From Gaiellasilicea sp038324115 (GTDB taxonomy: Bacteria; Actinomycetota; Thermoleophilia; Gaiellales; Gaiellaceae), in the NCBI GenBank assembly GCA_038324115.1, contig JBBQHQ010000045.1:1-17005 (forward strand): a stretch of DNA of 17,005 nt. Direction: 5' to 3'. A model generated the notes under the pieces. That model saw only the letters and a list, made by a program, of their open reading frames with translations, had not been told where the DNA came from and ran no database searches. This document shows positions 14,126 to 17,005 of this stretch, piece by piece. Each line of letters starts with the position of its first letter. Within the stretch, counting starts at the first letter, position 1. A program made the translations under genes and the position numbers.

Positions 14126-14789
14126 AGCCGTCTCGATCTGCGCCGGGGTTGCGCTCTCGCTCGCGGCCTGGGCGGCGCTCGACCCGGCGCGGGGCGCGCT
14201 CGCCGTGCTGCTCGCCGCCTTCGCGGTCGTCGCGGCCGGGTTCGCGTGGCTCGAGGGCGGGACCGTGTCGGCGCGCGACCTGACGCTCGTCGCGACGCTC
14301 GCGGGCCTCGCCGCAGCAGGGCGGGTGCTCTTCGCGCCGGTCCCGGGCGTCCAGCCGGTGACGGTGCTGGTCGCGGGGTCGGGCGTCGCGCTCGGCCCGC
14401 GCAAGGGCTTCGCGGTCGGCGCGATTGCGGCGCTGGCGTCCAACTTCTTCCTCGGCCAGGGGCCGCACACGCCCTGGCAGATGCTGGCGTGGGGAGGGTG
14501 CGGTCTCGCGGCCGGGCTCGCGAAGCCCCTGCTGCGCGGCCGCCTCGCCTTCGCCGCTGCGACCGTCGCGCTCGGGTTCGCCTTCGGCGCGGTCATGGAC
14601 GTCTGGCTCTGGTACGGCTTCTACCCGCACACCGAGGCGGCGCTGCTTGCCCGGCTCGCCGCCGGTGTCCCGTTCAACGTCGCGCACGCGTCGGGCAACC
14701 TCGTCCTCGCGCTCGTCGCCGGGCCCGAGCTGCGCCGTGTGCTGGAGCGCTTCGACCGGCGCTCGCGGACGGAGGTCGTATGGGCCTGA
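14115..14789 (+). CDS. ECF transporter substrate-binding S component, probably for cobalamin
   Basis: 224 residues from TTG, with about six membrane helices. The middle is the characteristic S-component core: AAGRVLFAPVPGVQPVTVLV (67-86), GPRKGFAVGAIAALASNFF (94-112), LGQGPHTPWQMLAWG (113-127), then GAVMDVWLWYGFYPH (158-172) and GVPFNVAHASGN (184-195). This resembles the ECF S-component family linked to cobalamin (CbrT-like) by motif style; the B12 riboswitch upstream is the stronger argument for the substrate. Start: TTG at 14115 follows GGGGGTG (14104-14110) at a normal distance and leads straight into the first helix. GTG at 14079, inside the palindrome, would add 12 residues. It overlaps the ATPase gene by 11 nt and the following gene by 10 nt. 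Confidence 0.88.
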   Translation: MPSRAVSICAGVALSLAAWAALDPARGALAVLLAAFAVVAAGFAWLEGGTVSARDLTLVATLAGLAAAGRVLFAPVPGVQPVTVLVAGSGVALGPRKGFAVGAIAALASNFFLGQGPHTPWQMLAWGGCGLAAGLAKPLLRGRLAFAAATVALGFAFGAVMDVWLWYGFYPHTEAALLARLAAGVPFNVAHASGNLVLALVAGPELRRVLERFDRRSRTEVVWA

Positions 14790-15571
14790 AGCTCCTTGCC
14801 GCGACGCTCGTCACCGCGGTCGCCGCAACGCCCGTCTCGTACGTCCAGTCGCAGCAGCGCCCGGACGGCGGCTTCGGGGACGCGCAGCTGACGGCGTGGG
14901 CGACGCTCGGGCTCGCCGCGGCCGGGGCGGACAAGGCGGTCCTGGCCCGCGCTTCCGCGGCGCTTGCCGATGCCGAGCCGACCGAGACGACCGCTGTCGC
15001 GCTCGTCGCGATGGCGAGGCTCGCCGCGGGCGACCGTCCCGACGCGCTGCTCGCGCGGCTTCGGTCGACGAGGCCGACGAAGGCCCTGAACGCGACGATC
15101 TGGGCGATCCTCGCGCTCCGTCAGGCGGGCGAGCCTGCCCCGCCGGCGCTCGTCCGGGCGCTGCGGGGCGCACAACATCGCACGGGAGGCTGGTCGTGGC
15201 TCGCCGGCGGCCTGCCGGACACGAACGACACCGCCGCCGCGATCCAGGCGCTCCGGGCGTGTGGCGTCACGGGCAAGCCGATCGACCGGGCGGTCGCCTT
15301 CCTCCGCCGCCACCAGAACGCGGACGGCGGCTTCGAGCTCGCGGACCGGAGAGGCAGCGACGCCCAGTCGACGGCGTGGGCGATCCAGGCGCTGCTCGCG
15401 GCAGGTCGCGCGCCCGGCCAGGCCGCCTTCCGCTATCTCGCCCGGCTCCGCCGCCCGGACGGGAGCTACCGCTACTCGGCCCGCTACGCGACGACGCCGC
15501 TCTGGGTCACCTCGCAGGTGCTGCCCGCCCTCGCGCGCAAGCCCTTCCCGGTCAGGGTCGCGCCCAGCTGA
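14780..15571 (+). CDS. Secreted alpha/alpha-toroid protein (prenyltransferase/squalene-oxidase repeats, transcobalamin N-domain-like)
   Basis: 263 residues, the last gene of the riboswitch operon. The N-terminus MGLKLLAATLVTAVAATPVS is a short signal peptide with possible cleavage at VAA/TP. Repeats of the QxxDGGF type follow: QRPDGGFGDAQLTAWATLGL (26-45), HRTGGWSWLAGGLPDTNDTA (133-152), HQNADGGFELADRRGSDAQS (168-187) and RRPDGSYRYSARYATTPLW (214-232). Each precedes a paired helix (TAWAIQALLAAG), as in alpha/alpha barrels of terpene cyclases, prenyltransferases and the N-domain of intrinsic factor/transcobalamin. The DxDD or QW catalytic features of cyclases are not visible and the protein is exported, so a binding role fits better than an enzyme. 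ATG has GGAGG 4 nt upstream and overlaps ecfS by 10 nt. B12 binding is inferred. Confidence 0.87.
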   Translation: MGLKLLAATLVTAVAATPVSYVQSQQRPDGGFGDAQLTAWATLGLAAAGADKAVLARASAALADAEPTETTAVALVAMARLAAGDRPDALLARLRSTRPTKALNATIWAILALRQAGEPAPPALVRALRGAQHRTGGWSWLAGGLPDTNDTAAAIQALRACGVTGKPIDRAVAFLRRHQNADGGFELADRRGSDAQSTAWAIQALLAAGRAPGQAAFRYLARLRRPDGSYRYSARYATTPLWVTSQVLPALARKPFPVRVAPS

Positions 15572-16439
15572 GGAGCGCCCCGGCGGGCTCGTAGCCGAGC
15601 TTCTCGTTGACCCGGAGCATCGCGGCATTCGACTCGTGGTTGTCCGTGATCACAAGCGGCACTCCGCGAGCCGCAGCCTGCGCAAGCGTGGCCTGCTTCG
15701 CGAGGAACGCGTACCCCAGGCCGCGGTGGGCGCGCAGCGTGCCGGTCATGTCGGTGACCGCCTGCCCGTCCGGCGCGACCCGCAGCATCGAGAAGGAGAC
15801 GGGAGCCCCTCCCACGAGGACGGCGGTGCTGGATGCGAGATCCATGTCCGGATGGCGCCAGTAGTCGTCGAGCCATTGCTCCAGCCCGACGTCGTCCATC
15901 GGAGCGTCGCCAGGGATGTCGAGCATCGCCTCGGCGTCGATCAGATGAACCGCGGCCGGATCGAGATCGCAGAGTCGTGCCAGCTCGATGCCGTCGATGG
16001 GGTGGGGCGCCTCGACGGTTCGCGGGTCGACCGCTGAGATGCGAATCGTGCGCGTGTGCCGGAATCCGCGGGCGTGCGCGAAGCGGCGCGCGGGATCCTC
16101 ATCGGTCGAGTCTGCGAGCGTGACGGTCGTCCCCAGCATCCGGAGGTGCTCTTCGGCGGCAGCGAACAGCGCTGCGCCGATCCCGCCTCCGCGACGCTCC
16201 GGCGCGACTGCGATCGAGAGCCAGCCTGGGCGTGCTGCGCTCTGGTGCTCGAGTGCCGCAATCGACCAGCCGGTGAGGAGCCCGTCCTGTTCTGTCGCCC
16301 AGTAGCGCCGACGCGCCTCCGGAGGTGTGGCTTCGTGCAGATGCTGGAGTCCGCGCTCGGAGCCGACCCACGCCGGCCAGACGCGTCTCATGAGCTCCGT
16401 CGCGGCCGCGAAATCGTCTGGTGAGCCATCTCTGATCAC
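15552..16439 (-). CDS. GNAT-family acetyltransferase with two GNAT domains
   Basis: 295 residues, cytosolic. The N-terminal GNAT domain (about 1-138) has the acetyl-CoA strand and loop LSIAVAPERRGGGIGAALFA (74-93), with R83xxGxG88. The C-terminal domain (about 150-290) has TLRAHRGLGYAFLAKQATL (234-252) and the closing NHESNAAMLRVNEKLGYEP (267-285), the 'N..a...n.klGf' ending of active GNATs. Double-GNAT proteins of this size include mycothiol synthase MshD, but no residue pattern here lets me name the substrate. GTG at 16439 is preceded by TATCCT with a 7-nt gap, suggesting a leaderless message. Its last 20 nt overlap the end of the toroid gene on the other strand (15552-15571). Confidence 0.9.
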   Translation of the reverse strand: MIRDGSPDDFAAATELMRRVWPAWVGSERGLQHLHEATPPEARRRYWATEQDGLLTGWSIAALEHQSAARPGWLSIAVAPERRGGGIGAALFAAAEEHLRMLGTTVTLADSTDEDPARRFAHARGFRHTRTIRISAVDPRTVEAPHPIDGIELARLCDLDPAAVHLIDAEAMLDIPGDAPMDDVGLEQWLDDYWRHPDMDLASSTAVLVGGAPVSFSMLRVAPDGQAVTDMTGTLRAHRGLGYAFLAKQATLAQAAARGVPLVITDNHESNAAMLRVNEKLGYEPAGALLSWARP

Positions 16440-16441
16440 GG

Positions 16442-16531
16442 CTCGGAGGATAGAACGGCGCGTCCAGGTGCGTCAGGAGCCTTGCGCTCGGCGGGAGCGG
16501 ACGACCGGCAGGCGGGCTCCCCTCCTCCGAG
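16442..16531. repeat. 9-bp inverted repeat pair in the GNAT/PcrA divergent region
   Basis: CTCGGAGGA at 16442-16450 and its exact reverse complement TCCTCCGAG at 16523-16531. The first arm overlaps the GNAT -10 box; the second lies about 12 nt before the PcrA -10 box. It could be a shared operator, or a chance match in GC-rich DNA. The intervening bases (16454-16522) show nothing I recognise. Confidence 0.3.
16447..16452 (-). promoter_or_regulatory. -10 box of the GNAT gene, probably leaderless
   Basis: TATCCT on the minus strand, 7 nt before the GTG at 16439. It is part of the 116-nt divergent region shared with the helicase gene. Confidence 0.5.
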
Positions 16532-16543
16532 TGGGGTGCGCGC

Positions 16544-16549
16544 TAGCAT
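16544..16549 (+). promoter_or_regulatory. -10 box of the PcrA helicase gene, probably leaderless
   Basis: TAGCAT, exactly 6 nt before the GTG at 16556; no Shine-Dalgarno sequence lies between. Confidence 0.6.
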
Positions 16550-16555
16550 CGACGG

Positions 16556-17005
16556 GTGTCCTCCGTCGCCTCGCCCGAGCGGTATCTCGCGGGTCTGAAC
16601 CCCGCCCAGCGCGAGGCGGTGCTCCACACCGAGGGACCGCTGCTCGTGATCGCCGGGGCCGGCTCGGGGAAGACCCGCGTCCTCACGCATCGCGTCGCCC
16701 ACCTGATCACCGCCGTCGGCGTCAAGCCGAACGAGATCCTCGCGATCACCTTCACGAACAAGGCGGCGGGTGAGATGCGAGAGCGCCTGACCGCGATGCT
16801 CGGCCCGACCGCCCGCGCGATCTGGATCCTCACCTTCCACGCCGCCTGCGGCCGGATGCTGCGCAGCGAGGCCGAGCGGCTCGGCTACCGCTCCAACTTC
16901 ACGATCTACGACTCGCAGGATCAGGTGCGGCTCGTCAAGCAGTGCCTGGAGGAGCTGGAGAAGGACCCGAAGCGCTTCGTCCCGCGCGGGATCCACGCGC
17001 AGATC
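16556..17005 (+). CDS. pcrA: UvrD/PcrA-type ATP-dependent DNA helicase (N-terminal 150 residues; 3' end outside window)
   Basis: Superfamily 1A 3'-5' helicase, cut by the right edge. Visible motifs: Q-motif LNPAQREAV (14-22), Walker A GAGSGKT (34-40), motif Ia TFTNKAAGEM (65-74) and motif Ib TFHAACGRMLR (93-103), followed by FTIYDSQDQ (115-123) of subdomain 1B. The usual TFHS is TFHA here. The spacing matches PcrA/UvrD1 rather than RecB or Rep-like AddA proteins. The enzyme unwinds DNA in nucleotide excision repair, replication restart and RecA removal. GTG at 16556 is chosen for the -10 box 6 nt upstream and because the Q-motif then lies at the usual distance from the N-terminus. Confidence 0.93.
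   Translation, partial: MSSVASPERYLAGLNPAQREAVLHTEGPLLVIAGAGSGKTRVLTHRVAHLITAVGVKPNEILAITFTNKAAGEMRERLTAMLGPTARAIWILTFHAACGRMLRSEAERLGYRSNFTIYDSQDQVRLVKQCLEELEKDPKRFVPRGIHAQI

Noticed and set aside
12069..14789. Cobalt or nickel ECF importer (CbiMNQO) instead of a cobalamin importer
   Set aside because: No CbiM or CbiN is present; the S protein has the VQPVT/GQGPxTPWQM pattern and the operon carries DUF4430 proteins, so cobalamin or another corrinoid is favoured, though B12 riboswitches can also control cobalt uptake.
1..17005. CRISPR arrays, tRNA/rRNA genes, insertion sequences, prophage or att sites
   Set aside because: I looked for regularly spaced repeats, CCA-ended cloverleaf patterns, transposase motifs and long terminal repeats and found none; the only notable repeats are the two palindromes at 13478 and 14072 and short inverted repeats listed above.

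Overview
The window is about 70% or more G+C and densely packed, with frequent GTG/TTG starts, 1-20 nt gene overlaps and no rRNA, tRNA, CRISPR or transposon. Gene content (UspA-fused APC permeases, secreted DUF4430 proteins, an ECF cobalamin-type transporter, a PcrA helicase) and the TANNNT boxes 6-8 nt before start codons suggest a deep-branching actinobacterium, most like Thermoleophilia (Gaiellales/Solirubrobacterales). That placement is inference from composition and gene style, not a search.

Layout. (1) 1-371 (-): the start of a secreted protein of unknown function. (2) 420-5465 (+): two tandem APC-type permeases, each with a C-terminal universal-stress-protein domain, with an overlooked 58-residue two-helix membrane protein overlapping both; then two RCK/TrkA-type NAD-binding proteins behind their own promoter. 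(3) 5474-8325 (-): a TrkH K+ channel subunit and a full-length TrkA, convergent with the first block. The 420-8325 region reads as an ion (K+) or amino-acid transport and osmotic-homeostasis island. (4) 8362-9447 (+): a lipoprotein glucose/sorbosone dehydrogenase interrupted by one in-frame TAA, so a recent pseudogene or a sequence error; then a secreted beta-rich protein (9529-10008, +). (5) 10015-10590 (-): a 72-residue helical protein and a VanZ-like membrane protein. (6) 10601-15571 (+): a cobalamin riboswitch followed by six genes whose junctions all overlap: secreted DUF4430 protein, DUF4430 lipoprotein, EcfT, a fused double EcfA ATPase, EcfS and a secreted alpha/alpha-toroid repeat protein. 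(7) 15552-16439 (-): a double-GNAT acetyltransferase; 16556-17005 (+): the N-terminus of a UvrD/PcrA helicase.

The most interesting unit is block 6. Animal B12 carriers (intrinsic factor, transcobalamin) are made of an N-terminal alpha/alpha barrel and a C-terminal DUF4430-like domain, with B12 held between them. Here the same two folds occur as separate secreted proteins in one B12-riboswitch operon together with a complete ECF importer. The simplest reading is a split, bacterial transcobalamin-like B12 capture system feeding an ECF transporter. The ATPase gene also carries two copies of a low-GC palindrome (GTGTTGAWTCAACAC core), one in the linker between its two domains and one in its C-terminal tail, both read in the same frame.

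No stretch over 300 bases lacks a gene. The longest non-coding piece is 10591-10795, which is the riboswitch leader; 16440-16555 is a divergent promoter region.
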